DNA from: Armatimonadota bacterium
GTDB lineage: Bacteria; Armatimonadota; Zipacnadia; JAUWAU01
Reading direction: 5' to 3'
DNA: 55,944 bases
NCBI GenBank assembly: GCA_030601885.1
Contig: JAUWAU010000040.1
Coordinates: 1 to 55,944, forward strand
The first letter of the stretch is position 1, and every line of letters begins with the position of its first letter. The notes under the pieces were generated by a model. The model was not told the origin of the DNA and searched no databases. It worked only from the letters and a program-made list of their open reading frames with translations. Shown one piece after another: positions 41,713-50,107 of the stretch. A program made the translations under genes and the position numbers.

Positions 41713-42477
41713 ATGCACTCAATGAGGGCCTTGCTGACGCTTGTTTTGGTGGCCTTTGTCGGAGCCGTCATCCTTAGAAGCCACCGCGGCGCCGCGCAGG
41801 AGGCGCCGCCGGCCGAGTATGTCGGCAAGGGGAAGACCTGCGGCATGTGCCACAAGGAGCAACATGCAGCGTGGAGTCAGACGTTCCACGCCAAGCAGAA
41901 GGCGGCTTCGGAGGCGGCTGCCGACGTCAAGTTCCGGCACATGACGGGCTACGATGCCGACGGAGACAAGGCAGAGCAAGGCGTGTCGTGCCAAGCGTGC
42001 CACGGCCCCGGCGGGCCACACATGAAGGCCTCGCTAACGGCCAAGAAAGACAGCTCAATCAATCCCCAGAAGCTCAAGGATCCGTTGGCTGCCGTCGCCC
42101 TCTGCGGCCAGTGCCATTCCCAGGGAGCTATGCCGGACGGCACGAAGTATCCGAAGGGCTACGTGCCGGGCAAGAAGCTGCCCGAGGGGTACGCGCTGGC
42201 GGCGACGGTCGAGGGCGATACGCGTCTGCGACAGCTTAACGACATGCAGCAGAGCAAGCATGTCGAGAAGGGCGTAACCTGCATCACCTGCCATACCGCG
42301 CACGGGGGCATCAAAGCCAAGCCACAGCTCCGGAAGCCGCTGAACGAGCTGTGCAATGATTGTCACGCCGCGCAGGCCGACATGACGCACGCCAAGGATG
42401 CAAAGCCTGACAGCAAGTGCGGCGAGTGCCACATGCCGGAGAAGAGACACGTATTCAAGGCCCCGCCTGCAGCGTAG
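41713..42477 (+). CDS. hexaheme cytochrome c, cytochrome c554-like
   Basis: 254 residues with six CXXCH motifs and a signal peptide (LTLVLVAFVGAVIL). The first heme block YVGKGKTCGMCHKEQHAAWS, followed by TFH, is typical of cytochrome c554/multiheme CxxCH family proteins (Y-V-G-x-x-x-C-x-x-C-H...W...H). The remaining hemes are in VSCQACHGPGGPH, CGQCHSQG, CITCHTAHGG, CNDCHAAQ and CGECHMPEKRH. It has no C-terminal anchor, so it is a soluble periplasmic carrier by prediction. It is the only cytochrome gene here on the plus strand and has its own AAAGGGAG site (41698-41705) and terminator. It might be a shuttle between inner- and outer-membrane parts. Confidence 0.9.
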   Translation: MHSMRALLTLVLVAFVGAVILRSHRGAAQEAPPAEYVGKGKTCGMCHKEQHAAWSQTFHAKQKAASEAAADVKFRHMTGYDADGDKAEQGVSCQACHGPGGPHMKASLTAKKDSSINPQKLKDPLAAVALCGQCHSQGAMPDGTKYPKGYVPGKKLPEGYALAATVEGDTRLRQLNDMQQSKHVEKGVTCITCHTAHGGIKAKPQLRKPLNELCNDCHAAQADMTHAKDAKPDSKCGECHMPEKRHVFKAPPAA

Positions 42478-42525
42478 GATCGGTGTTGCTGCAGGCGGAC
42501 GTTCGCAGAACGACCAGAAGAATAC

Positions 42526-42561
42526 TGCGCCGGAGCTCGCAGGCTCCGGCGCATTGTTGTT
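42526..42561. terminator. intrinsic terminator between convergent cytochrome genes
   Basis: An 11-bp stem TGCGCCGGAGC / GCTCCGGCGCA (42526-42536 and 42543-42553) with a 6-base loop is followed by TTGTTGTT on the plus strand and by a TATTCTTCT-type run on the minus strand. It can end both the hexaheme gene and the minus-strand Rieske/b6 operon. Confidence 0.8.
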
Positions 42562-42629
42562 GGACCTTCGTGCGGCAGAGGCACTTGCGCTTCGCCGGGA
42601 CGCTAACTAGCCGGCGAGCGACCACACCG

Positions 42630-44966
42630 CTACTGCTCGAACTGGTGGCAGAGCCCGCACATCTCCTGCTTGTCGTGGCATTTGTAGCAGGCTGAATCTG
42701 CCGCGAAGCTGGCCTGTTCGTTGTGCTGGAGGGCGAAGTTCTGCGGATGCGGGAGTTTCACCCCATGGCACTTGGCGCAGGGGTCTTGCTCATGGCACAG
42801 GGCACAAAAGTCGGTCTCGTCCTCTGCGGTCTTCGTGTGCGTCTTTGGCCACTGGGCATCGTGTGAGTCCAACGGCGCCCTACGGTGGCATTTGCGGCAC
42901 ATGTCAGGAGCGTGGCATACGGCGCACCCGCCCGGAGCCCCCTTGGACGAGGCTCCGTGCTTGTCCAGCCACCCGCGCGGGTGAGGCATCTCGATGCCGC
43001 TGTGGCATACCTTGCAATGATCCGTCGGGTGGCAGTTGCGGCACGACGATGGCTGGTTCCGGAAGGTGGCGCCGTGCTCTTTCATGAGCCAGGCGTCAGG
43101 ATGCGGCATGGAAATCTTGTGGCACTCCGTGCAGTAGCGTGCCGCATGGCACGTCGCACATGCCGCGGCGCCTCTCTTCTTTGCTGGCTCACCGTGCGCC
43201 GCGCCCCACCCGTTGGGATGGGGGATGGGAATCCCGTGGCAGTCGCTGCAGGACTCGTCCGTATGGCATACGCGGCAACTGGCCCGATCCTTTCGTGACT
43301 CGGCGCCGTGAGCCGTGCGCCAATCACCCGGGTGCCGAGATGCCAGACGTCCCTGGTGGCAGGCGCGGCATTCGCCGGCGCTCAGCTTCATCTTCCCGTG
43401 GTCCGGTGCGTCAGGGCCGTTCGCCGGGTGGCATCGCCGGCAGTCACCTTTGGTCGCACGGGTGTGTGGCTCGTGTTCGAAGGTCACGCCGTAGACGCGC
43501 AGCGGCCCCACCGGCGGCCCGGCGTGACAGTCCATGCAGGGAGATGGCTCCGGCCATGCCGGGGCCCGCGGGACCCGGGCGGTCGAGCCAAGCAGGCTCA
43601 GGGCCTCGGCGATATCATCGGCTGCCGCGGTCAACGTCTGCCGAGCGTACTCGGGATTGTGGACGCCGTTGCCATGCTTCACCAGGAGCAGGCGCTCCTC
43701 GGCCGAGTCGCACAGGGCGAGCGCACGGGACTTGTCCTCACGGGACACGCGGGCATTTGCGGCGATCTTGCGCGCGTGGGCCAACGTCGGTTCGAGTTGC
43801 GCCAGCCGCCCCCGTATCTCCATCTGCCACTGGGCCAGTGTGCGCCCATACTTCTCCCCGTGACAGTTCATGCAGCCGGCCGCCCCGCCCCGGAGCACGG
43901 GGCCACCGGGCGTTTGCCCATGAGTGCGGTGGCATGACACACAAGTGACGCCGGCGTTGAACATGGGGTCGGGCGTGGGCTCGGCGCCGGGCTCGCCCGT
44001 TCCCGCGTAGAGCCGGCGCACACCGGCGTGATGGTCGGGATGGCACGACTGGCAATCCAATCCGCCATGCAGGTCTGCGGCGGGCCGTTTGTGGAGGATC
44101 TCCTGATGGCACCGAGTGCATTCTACCTTGTGCTCGGTGACGTGGTTGGCATGCATGGCTTCGATGTTGCCATACTGCTTCAGCCGTTCTTCCTCCGCAT
44201 GGCACACGAGGCACCGTGATTGGGGCACCCGGCCCTTCCCTTGAACAACGCCCGCGTGGCACTCCACACAGCGCACGCTGCGCTCGTCGATGAGCTCATG
44301 CGCGGCCTTCGCAGCGGGGCTGGTGGCCGGAAGAGGTGGCTTATGGCACAGAGTGCACTCCGCCATGCCCTGCTCGGCCGGGATGCGCTTGAAGTGGCAC
44401 AGAAAGCAGGTAGCGGGTGTCACCGTCATGTGGGTGCCTTGCACGATCTGTGAGTGGCATGACGTGCAACGCAGCCGAGTGACGCGACGGAATTGCGTCA
44501 GGTGCGGCCCGTGATCGAAGGCGATCCCGTGGAAGTCCACCTTGCCGGCCAAGAGGCGCTTTGCGTGGCAGCCGCTCCGCAGGCAGCTCGCGTCATCGAT
44601 TTCGGTCCAGGGGCGCGTGCCGTACTGCTTGGTGACGTATTTGACGAGCTGCACGCTTGCCTGGAACTTCCGCTGCAGCTCCGACTGCAGGCCTGGTGGG
44701 TAATGGCAATCGATGCACGGCACGAAGTTGTGTGAGGATGCCTGCCAGGAGCTGTAGTAGGGGCGCATATAGTGGCAGGTGACGCAGAAGCGGGAGCGGG
44801 ACGTGAACTGAACGGTCGCGACGCTCCCGAGCGCGAGGACGACCACGCCGATCACGGCGCCCGCGAGCAGGCGTCTGATGCGGGCGGTCACCCACCCGGT
44901 CAGGCGATCCCAGAGCCGGCGCGCAGCCTCCTGGACCCGCAGATGAACACGCTTGTCCGACCTCAT
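42630..44966 (-). CDS. giant multiheme cytochrome c, 27 heme motifs (module D)
   Basis: About 778 residues with 26 CXXCH motifs and one CX4CH (CLRSGCH). A charged N-terminus is followed by a membrane helix (LLAGAVIGVVVLALGSVATV) and a NapC/NrfH-like start (CVTCHYMRPYYSSWQ, CIDCHYPPG). Unpaired hemes follow to about residue 365. A heme-free helical insert (about 365-470) separates them from the last 15 hemes, of which 12 are in six CXXCH-x4/5-CXXCH pairs like those in the 20- and 32-heme proteins. The start at 44966 avoids a 14-base overlap with the previous gene and has GGTGAG upstream; GTG 44987 is an alternative. It is downstream of Rieske-b6-IV and the 9-heme gene. Confidence 0.9.
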   Translation of the reverse strand: MRSDKRVHLRVQEAARRLWDRLTGWVTARIRRLLAGAVIGVVVLALGSVATVQFTSRSRFCVTCHYMRPYYSSWQASSHNFVPCIDCHYPPGLQSELQRKFQASVQLVKYVTKQYGTRPWTEIDDASCLRSGCHAKRLLAGKVDFHGIAFDHGPHLTQFRRVTRLRCTSCHSQIVQGTHMTVTPATCFLCHFKRIPAEQGMAECTLCHKPPLPATSPAAKAAHELIDERSVRCVECHAGVVQGKGRVPQSRCLVCHAEEERLKQYGNIEAMHANHVTEHKVECTRCHQEILHKRPAADLHGGLDCQSCHPDHHAGVRRLYAGTGEPGAEPTPDPMFNAGVTCVSCHRTHGQTPGGPVLRGGAAGCMNCHGEKYGRTLAQWQMEIRGRLAQLEPTLAHARKIAANARVSREDKSRALALCDSAEERLLLVKHGNGVHNPEYARQTLTAAADDIAEALSLLGSTARVPRAPAWPEPSPCMDCHAGPPVGPLRVYGVTFEHEPHTRATKGDCRRCHPANGPDAPDHGKMKLSAGECRACHQGRLASRHPGDWRTAHGAESRKDRASCRVCHTDESCSDCHGIPIPHPNGWGAAHGEPAKKRGAAACATCHAARYCTECHKISMPHPDAWLMKEHGATFRNQPSSCRNCHPTDHCKVCHSGIEMPHPRGWLDKHGASSKGAPGGCAVCHAPDMCRKCHRRAPLDSHDAQWPKTHTKTAEDETDFCALCHEQDPCAKCHGVKLPHPQNFALQHNEQASFAADSACYKCHDKQEMCGLCHQFEQ

Positions 44967-44973
44967 CGGCGGC

Positions 44974-46227
44974 TCACCGACCACCACCGTCGGTCGGCGA
45001 CGGTGTTAGTTCGCTGCTTGCGCGCGCCCGCTTGGTCAATAGCATGCCCACCATGACCACGAGCACGAGCCAGAACACGCCCAGGAGTACTTTTCGGGTT
45101 CGCAGTTCAGCGTGCATCCGGGCCACCTGGATCTCCACTTCGCCAGCCGCTTCGGTCACAGCGATGGTGTAGCGCTCCACCCTCTCAGCTACCAGCAGGT
45201 GCTGAATGTCCGCCGTTTGCACGAGTTTGGTGTGGGCCTCCTCCAGATGGCTTTGCAGCTCCGCGACAGTGTAGCCGGCCTCTCGCAGGCGATGTACGGC
45301 CGCCTCGGCTTCATCGAAGTCGCGTTGTGCCCCGCTGATGAGTTCGTACATGCGCCCACTCTCCTGGGCGGCACGTGAGCCGGGCGGGTGGCACTTGGCA
45401 CAGAGCTCTTGCAGCATAGAGGGATCGGCCGGTCGTATCACATGGTGACCGTGACAACTGATGCATTCGGTGAGCGCACCGTCACGGACCGCTGCGGCGT
45501 GTGCGCTCTCTCTGAGCCGCTCTACGATGCTCCGATGACATTGACCACAGACGTTGCCGATTTCCACGGCAGCGGGCGGGAGCGCCCCGTGGCTGCCGTG
45601 ACAGGACGCACAGCTTGGCGCCGCCTTGTTCTCGCCCACCAGCAGAGCTACCCCATGGACGCTTTCACGGTACTTCTCGAAGACGTCGGCGGGCAGCCCG
45701 TATCTGGCCGTCAGCTCCTCATCGCCGTGGCACCGGCCACAGGTCGCCGGAACATTCGTCTCGTACACGCTGCTGCGCGTGTCGTCGGCCGGCAGGATGG
45801 CGTGGCTGCCGTGGCAATCAGTACACACGGCAGCATGCGTGTCGCCTCGGGCCCACGCCCGCCCGTGCTCGCTGGACTTGTAGTCCTCGAGTTGGTGCGT
45901 TGGGAGGCCGTACTGCTTCATCAGGGGGCGATTGGCGTGGCAATCCCCGCAGAATGGCGGTATGCGCTCACGGGATGGCGCGCCGCGGAAGCCTGCCCCA
46001 TGGCTCATCGCAGTCGCCTCCATGTTCATGGGATCGCCCCCGTGGCAGCTAACGCACGTCATGCCCATATCCGCGTGTGCGCTGTCGGCATATTCATGGG
46101 CAATCTTGGAGTGACACTGGACGCATGAGGACTGATCGCTCACCGGCGCGCCCGGCGACGGCGACAGGATGAGCAACAGAAAGCTCATGAAGGCAACCAG
46201 TGCGTGAGCAGATCTAGGGGGAGCCAT
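44974..46227 (-). CDS. nine-heme cytochrome c with coiled coil and C-terminal anchor (module D)
   Basis: About 417 residues with nine CXXCH motifs. Signal peptide AHALVAFMSFLLLILSPSPG is followed by hemes with the CTDCHGSHAI / SVHG pattern of the anchored cytochromes. After the last heme (CAKCHPPGS, near residue 280) comes a heme-free helical stretch of about 100 residues with coiled-coil character, then a membrane helix VLLGVFWLVLVVMVGMLL. It directly follows subunit IV, overlapping it by 14 bases, in the position where cytochrome f or c1 would be expected. I infer that it accepts electrons from the Rieske protein. ATG 46227 has GGAG seven bases upstream; ATG 46242 is the alternative. Confidence 0.87.
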   Translation of the reverse strand: MAPPRSAHALVAFMSFLLLILSPSPGAPVSDQSSCVQCHSKIAHEYADSAHADMGMTCVSCHGGDPMNMEATAMSHGAGFRGAPSRERIPPFCGDCHANRPLMKQYGLPTHQLEDYKSSEHGRAWARGDTHAAVCTDCHGSHAILPADDTRSSVYETNVPATCGRCHGDEELTARYGLPADVFEKYRESVHGVALLVGENKAAPSCASCHGSHGALPPAAVEIGNVCGQCHRSIVERLRESAHAAAVRDGALTECISCHGHHVIRPADPSMLQELCAKCHPPGSRAAQESGRMYELISGAQRDFDEAEAAVHRLREAGYTVAELQSHLEEAHTKLVQTADIQHLLVAERVERYTIAVTEAAGEVEIQVARMHAELRTRKVLLGVFWLVLVVMVGMLLTKRARASSELTPSPTDGGGR

Positions 46228-46726
46228 CCTGATTCTCCACATCGCCCGCGGTGCGTTCCCTTTCCGGCCAACCCTTTAGGTTGATGTGATACTTTTGCCC
46301 GAGGACCGTGACATGGCGCTCGGACACATAGCCCAGAAGTGCCAGCCCTATGGTAATGGCAAGCGCGACGGCGCCGATCTTGATGTGTAGGCGCCTCCCG
46401 GGCGCCCGCCGCTCGATCGCTGCGTCAATGAATGGCCACAATACGAGCGCTGCCGCAGCGAGGCCCATGACCACGAACGCGATAGCCTCCGGGACCAGAT
46501 ACTTCACTAGCTGATATGTGGTCAGGAAGTACCACTCGGGCTTTATGCCGATCGGTGTCCGCAACGGATCGGCCTTCTCGTGTAGCCCGAAGGGCAGCAG
46601 CACCGCCAACGCGACGACCACGCCAATGAGTAGGTAGAGGATCACCAACTGGTCGATGACGTGGTGCGGGAAAAAGGGATGTCCGGGCTCTGCGCCTGCC
46701 TCGTGCCCTTCGGTGTCTTCGCTCAT
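46214..46726 (-). CDS. cytochrome b6f-type subunit IV (C-terminal half of cytochrome b)
   Basis: 170 residues with three membrane helices: LVILYLLIGVVVALAVLLP, IAFVVMGLAAAALVLWPF and GAVALAITIGLALLGYV. The quinol-site signature is present as KPEWYFLTTYQLVKYL (PEWY). A split cytochrome b with PEWY in the second polypeptide is the b6f/Heliobacteria/Firmicutes arrangement. The gene is 14 bases after the cytochrome b6 gene. ATG 46726 (MSEDTEG) is the natural start; an in-frame GTG at 46813 overlaps cytochrome b6 and is unlikely. Confidence 0.9.
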   Translation of the reverse strand: MSEDTEGHEAGAEPGHPFFPHHVIDQLVILYLLIGVVVALAVLLPFGLHEKADPLRTPIGIKPEWYFLTTYQLVKYLVPEAIAFVVMGLAAAALVLWPFIDAAIERRAPGRRLHIKIGAVALAITIGLALLGYVSERHVTVLGQKYHINLKGWPERERTAGDVENQDGSP

Positions 46727-46740
46727 GCGCCGCGGGCCCC

Positions 46741-47478
46741 CTACAGCGGCTCGGATATCCCGAGCCGACGTACGATAACAAAATGCGCTCCCATGAGCGC
46801 CACTGCGACCCACGGAAGCACAATGCAGTGAAGCGTGAAGAAGCGCGACAGCGTTATCCCCGTCACCTCATCGCCCCCGCGCAGCAGCACGAGAATGTAG
46901 TGCCCCACCACCGGGACGTGGGCGGCGAGGCCGGTGCCAACCTTGGTCGCCCAATAGGACAACTGGTCCCAAGGGAGCAAGTAGCCGGTAAAACCGAAGA
47001 TGACGGTGATGAACAGCAGCAGCACGCCAACCACCCACGTAAGCTCCCGGGGCGCTCGATACGCTTTATTGATATAGACCTTGATCATATGCAGCATCAC
47101 GAAGATGATCATCAGATGGGCGCCCCAGGCATGCATCTGACGCACGAGCCAGCCCAGAGGGATCTCGTTCGTGATGTACTGCACCGTCTCGTAGGCCCGC
47201 TCTGGCGATGGCTCGTAGTAGACGGTAAGAAGCACTCCTGTGATAACCTGGTTCACAAACAGCAATAACGCCGTTCCGCCGAAGCACATCGTGGACCGCA
47301 GCGCGTGCAGCGGCACCGGCTTCTTCAGCGCCTTCTGCAGCGCCTCGCGGAAAGCCAAACGATCATCCAGCGCGGTGTAAAGAAATGCGGCACTGAACAT
47401 CCGAAGATAGCGTTCCCCGTCGGTGCGCTCCTTCAGCCAATCGATTACGCGCCGTCCGAGCGGCTGTCGTTCCCTCAT
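46741..47478 (-). CDS. cytochrome b6 (N-terminal half of quinol oxidase cytochrome b)
   Basis: 245 residues with four membrane helices. The two pairs of heme-ligand histidines are MHAWGAHLMIIFVMLHMIKV (H-x13-H) and LHCIVLPWVAVALMGAH (H-x14-H). The second spacing is the b6 type; mitochondrial-type cytochrome b has 13. GYLLPWDQLSYWATKV is the conserved quinol-site segment after helix C. The N-terminus has RYLRMFSAAFLYTALDDRL. A Cys near residue 65 (STMCFGG) is near the position of the Cys that binds heme c(n) in b6f-like complexes, but assignment is not secure. ATG 47478 begins one base after the Rieske stop. Confidence 0.93.
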   Translation of the reverse strand: MRERQPLGRRVIDWLKERTDGERYLRMFSAAFLYTALDDRLAFREALQKALKKPVPLHALRSTMCFGGTALLLFVNQVITGVLLTVYYEPSPERAYETVQYITNEIPLGWLVRQMHAWGAHLMIIFVMLHMIKVYINKAYRAPRELTWVVGVLLLFITVIFGFTGYLLPWDQLSYWATKVGTGLAAHVPVVGHYILVLLRGGDEVTGITLSRFFTLHCIVLPWVAVALMGAHFVIVRRLGISEPL

Positions 47479-47479
47479 C

Positions 47480-47902
47480 TCAGGCGCCCCCCAGCATGAT
47501 CTTCCCAGCGACCACCTCGACACGGTATGCCGGCAGGGGCCGCGGAGGAGGGCCGCTCACGCGGTTGCCATTGGTGTCAAAAACGCCCGCGTGACACGGG
47601 CATTTGATGAGCTGTTCTTCCTCGTCCCAGTACACCACGCACTCCGCGTGTGTGCAAATAGCCGACAGGCCTACGAAGCCCCTCTTGGTGTGGATCACCA
47701 GGGCGGATTTCTCCCTGAACTTGACTGCTTTGGCGCTGCCCACGGGTATCTCATTTGCATCGCCGACCTCCACGGGCCCTCCACCGGTCGGCTTTGCTCC
47801 GTGGCCGGGCCGCAGATAAGACAATGTGCCCAGAACGCCCGCGGCTACGGTCGCCGCGAACCCGCCGCCAACGAAATAGTCCAGAAGCTCTCGTCGCGTC
47901 AT
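47480..47902 (-). CDS. Rieske iron-sulfur protein
   Basis: 140 residues. An N-terminal anchor with a Tat-like start (MTRRELLDYFVGGGFAATVA) is followed by the Rieske fold. Box 1 is CTHAEC and box 2 is CPCHAGVFD, giving two Cys and two His for the [2Fe-2S] cluster and the Cys pair for the stabilising disulfide. The end GPPPRPLPAYRVEV is typical of b6f/bc1 Rieske proteins. It is the first gene of the module D operon. The frame remains open to 48016, but ATG 47902 gives the expected N-terminus. The ribosome binding site is weak. Confidence 0.93.
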   Translation of the reverse strand: MTRRELLDYFVGGGFAATVAAGVLGTLSYLRPGHGAKPTGGGPVEVGDANEIPVGSAKAVKFREKSALVIHTKRGFVGLSAICTHAECVVYWDEEEQLIKCPCHAGVFDTNGNRVSGPPPRPLPAYRVEVVAGKIMLGGA

Positions 47903-48377
47903 CTCTCGCGCCGCCGACACGCGCCTCTCGCCCTTTCTGTTGCCGAGATCGTGCTCGATTTCACGAAGCGTAACGTCAAAACTCGGCGTGGTTCCGCCGT
48001 GCAAGAAGCCGCCCAACGCTCGCCGAGGGTGCCAAGGGTAACAACACCGGAGATGATATCAAACGAAGGTGGCCTGGTCAAACGAATCTTAGTATGACAG
48101 GCGACAAACTCACCAATTTGGGCGTAGCACACGACACTAATCTTGGCGCCGAGCGTGCCGGGCCACGCCCAACGCCAGCGATCCGCCGCTATCCGACATC
48201 AGAGGGCACGGCCGGCAAGAAATCGGGCCTATTCAATTCAGATCGCACTATCCAATGACGAAGACTCCGGTTGGCACTCCTCCTTCGTCTTGCTCCCGGC
48301 CTGGGGGCTCCGCCCATCTGGTGCAGGCGCTCCCGAAGAGCATAGCAGCAGTCTCCGACACGGATGTGGACACCCGC
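47903..48377. other. intergenic region upstream of the Rieske operon
   Basis: This 475-base stretch must hold the Rieske/b6 operon promoter on the minus strand, and the 3-prime end of the Cyc2-like transcript. I see a CATACT that could be a -10 near 48090-48100, but no well-placed -35. No gene or clear terminator was seen. Confidence 0.4.
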
Positions 48378-49583
48378 TCAATACGCCCACTGGAAGGCGA
48401 TCGCCAGAGTGTCGTCGTCCTCGCCGTTCGTTTCCAGGAACTGCAGCTCGCCCACGATGCGGATGTATGTGGACGGCCACCATTGGATGCCGAGGGTGAT
48501 GCCGTCGGTGTCCAGTTCCCTGCTGCTGGAGTTACGGGCTGACGGGCTGACCCCCGGCAGGTCACGGGTGAAGTCATCCCAACGGGCGTATACAGCCGTA
48601 TCGCTGGAGCAAAGGTGCTGTCCCATCAGGAAGAACCCGTGGTTGTCCAGCTTGCCTCCATTCCAATAGGGATCGGAGTCGTTTTCGCCCCAGAGGAGCG
48701 CACCGGTGAATTTCGTCCGCTCCGAGGCGCAATTGCCCACGACCCCAACGCGGTGGAAATCGTCGGTGAAGGTGCCATCCTCGCCATCAACGGGCGTCTC
48801 GCCGAAGTAGGCCCAGAAGCCCACAGAACTGCCGTTTTCGTCCAGGTTGAGCTCTGTGGTGGCGTAGATGTCCATGTGGTTGTCCTCTTCGTTTTGGCCT
48901 TCGCCGTTGCCGATGCCAAAGTACGTGTAGAGGTCACCGCACATGCGCCCGATTTCCAGGCCGCGCAGGCGGTTGCGAGGCCGGAACCTATTCCCGTTGG
49001 CAGCCCGTCCCGAATACACCTCGGGGCGGCTAAGGGAAATGCGTGGCCCGCCACTTTGATTCGTGAGAAGAAGAAGCGGCTGGAACTGACCGATCCTTGC
49101 CGTCCAGTAGTTGCCCTCTGTAGCGCTGGTCCACTGCCCCCAAAACTCCTCTACCTCGACCTCCTCATCTTCTACCTTGAACTCTACCTCGGTGAAAAGG
49201 GAGAACTCGGGCGATACAGCCGCAGCTCCCACGAGCTCGAACACGCCGCCCTCGAAAGCGGATCCGCCATCGAGATCTGCCTCGAAGCCGTGTTCGCCCA
49301 GTATGCTGACAATCTCGGTAAGCGTCAGGGGTCGCTGGTCTTCACCCTCCCCGCGCTCGGCGCCGGGCGCGATGTCAGGCGTCGGCACTTCTTCGAACCT
49401 AAATCCCCGGCGGAGGAAATCCTTGCCCGCAACGTTCAGCTCTGCAGGACGGAAATGGCACGTCGCGCAGTTGGCTCCCATGCGTCGCCCCATGGCGGGC
49501 GTAGCGTGTCCGTACTCTGTCACAGCCACCAGAATCGCCGCACAGCCAGCCAGCGCGTACGTCCATCGGCGTATGCTTCTCAT
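48378..49583 (-). CDS. fused monoheme cytochrome-porin, Cyc2-like architecture
   Basis: 401 residues. A signal peptide (WTYALAGCAAILVAVTEYG) is followed by a single heme in GRRMGANCATCHFRPAELN, then VAGKDFLRRGFRF. This has the form of the Cyc2-type start: A-R-x-x-G-x-x-C-x-x-C-H-x-x-x-P-x-L-x-x-x-G-x-x-F. The rest is rich in alternating, amphipathic beta strands with aromatic girdle residues (for example VGFWAYFGETPV, TDGITLGIQWWPS) and ends with an aromatic residue (AFQWAY), as outer-membrane barrels do. Cyc2 proteins carry out or are implicated in Fe(II) oxidation at the cell surface. The relationship here is by architecture and motif; overall identity may be low. ATG 49583 has GAGGTGG upstream. 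Confidence 0.72.
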   Translation of the reverse strand: MRSIRRWTYALAGCAAILVAVTEYGHATPAMGRRMGANCATCHFRPAELNVAGKDFLRRGFRFEEVPTPDIAPGAERGEGEDQRPLTLTEIVSILGEHGFEADLDGGSAFEGGVFELVGAAAVSPEFSLFTEVEFKVEDEEVEVEEFWGQWTSATEGNYWTARIGQFQPLLLLTNQSGGPRISLSRPEVYSGRAANGNRFRPRNRLRGLEIGRMCGDLYTYFGIGNGEGQNEEDNHMDIYATTELNLDENGSSVGFWAYFGETPVDGEDGTFTDDFHRVGVVGNCASERTKFTGALLWGENDSDPYWNGGKLDNHGFFLMGQHLCSSDTAVYARWDDFTRDLPGVSPSARNSSSRELDTDGITLGIQWWPSTYIRIVGELQFLETNGEDDDTLAIAFQWAY

Positions 49584-49821
49584 CTCGTTCGCCACCTTCG
49601 AGTGAGCCAACAGGATCGCTCAGCGTCGGCACCGCAGTGCCGACCTGGCGTCGCCCCTTCACCGCCTCAGGTGCATAGGGCCCTAATGCATCACCTCCCG
49701 TGCGCCGGCGAGGCCCTGCTCGCTCGCCATTCCGTATGGGAAGTCCGGTCTCAGCCACGCTCGCCGGCCTCCGCAGGAAGCCCGTCACTCGGCAAGTGCG
49801 TCGGGGATGGCAACGCGAGAA

Positions 49822-49850
49822 ATGATATCACGGGAATACGGTGAGGTCAA
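49822..49850 (-). promoter_or_regulatory. sigma70-type promoter of the Cyc2-like gene
   Basis: On the minus strand TTGACC (49850-49845) and TATCAT (49827-49822) are separated by exactly 17 bases. The leader to ATG 49583 would be about 230 bases. No other minus-strand gene lies between. Confidence 0.65.
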
Positions 49851-50042
49851 GCACAGGTGCAGCGAACGACATCGGATCGGCCGGAAGCGCGTCGCCGGCG
49901 GTATGGCACTGTGCTCGCGTCTGACGCTGGCTGTCTGGATATAAACACTTGAAAGCGGAACGCGGATTACTCCGTCTGATGCTGAGACAGGCGTCGGAGT
50001 CGTCCGCGCACGGGGCCGCGCGAGTAATGCGGCATTGGTAAA

Positions 50043-50076
50043 GCAAGAGCCTGTCCCTGAGGACAGGCTCTCTTGC
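50043..50076 (-). terminator. intrinsic terminator after the porin-cytochrome operon
   Basis: GAGCCTGTCC (50047-50056) pairs perfectly with GGACAGGCTC (50061-50070) around the loop CTGA, and flanking GCAA/TTGC extend the stem past a 2-base bulge. On the minus strand it is followed by a short T-rich run. It lies 32 bases past the stop of the hexaheme lipoprotein gene, and so separates the conduit operon from the Cyc2-like gene. Confidence 0.72.
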
Positions 50077-50107
50077 GCATGGGCGGGTTGTTGGGGCCAG
50101 CCGCTCG

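Noticed and set aside
49671..49691. Near-palindrome TGCATAGGGCCCTAATGCA upstream of the Cyc2-like gene
   Set aside because: It is imperfect by one indel and lies within the predicted leader; nothing links it to a known operator family.
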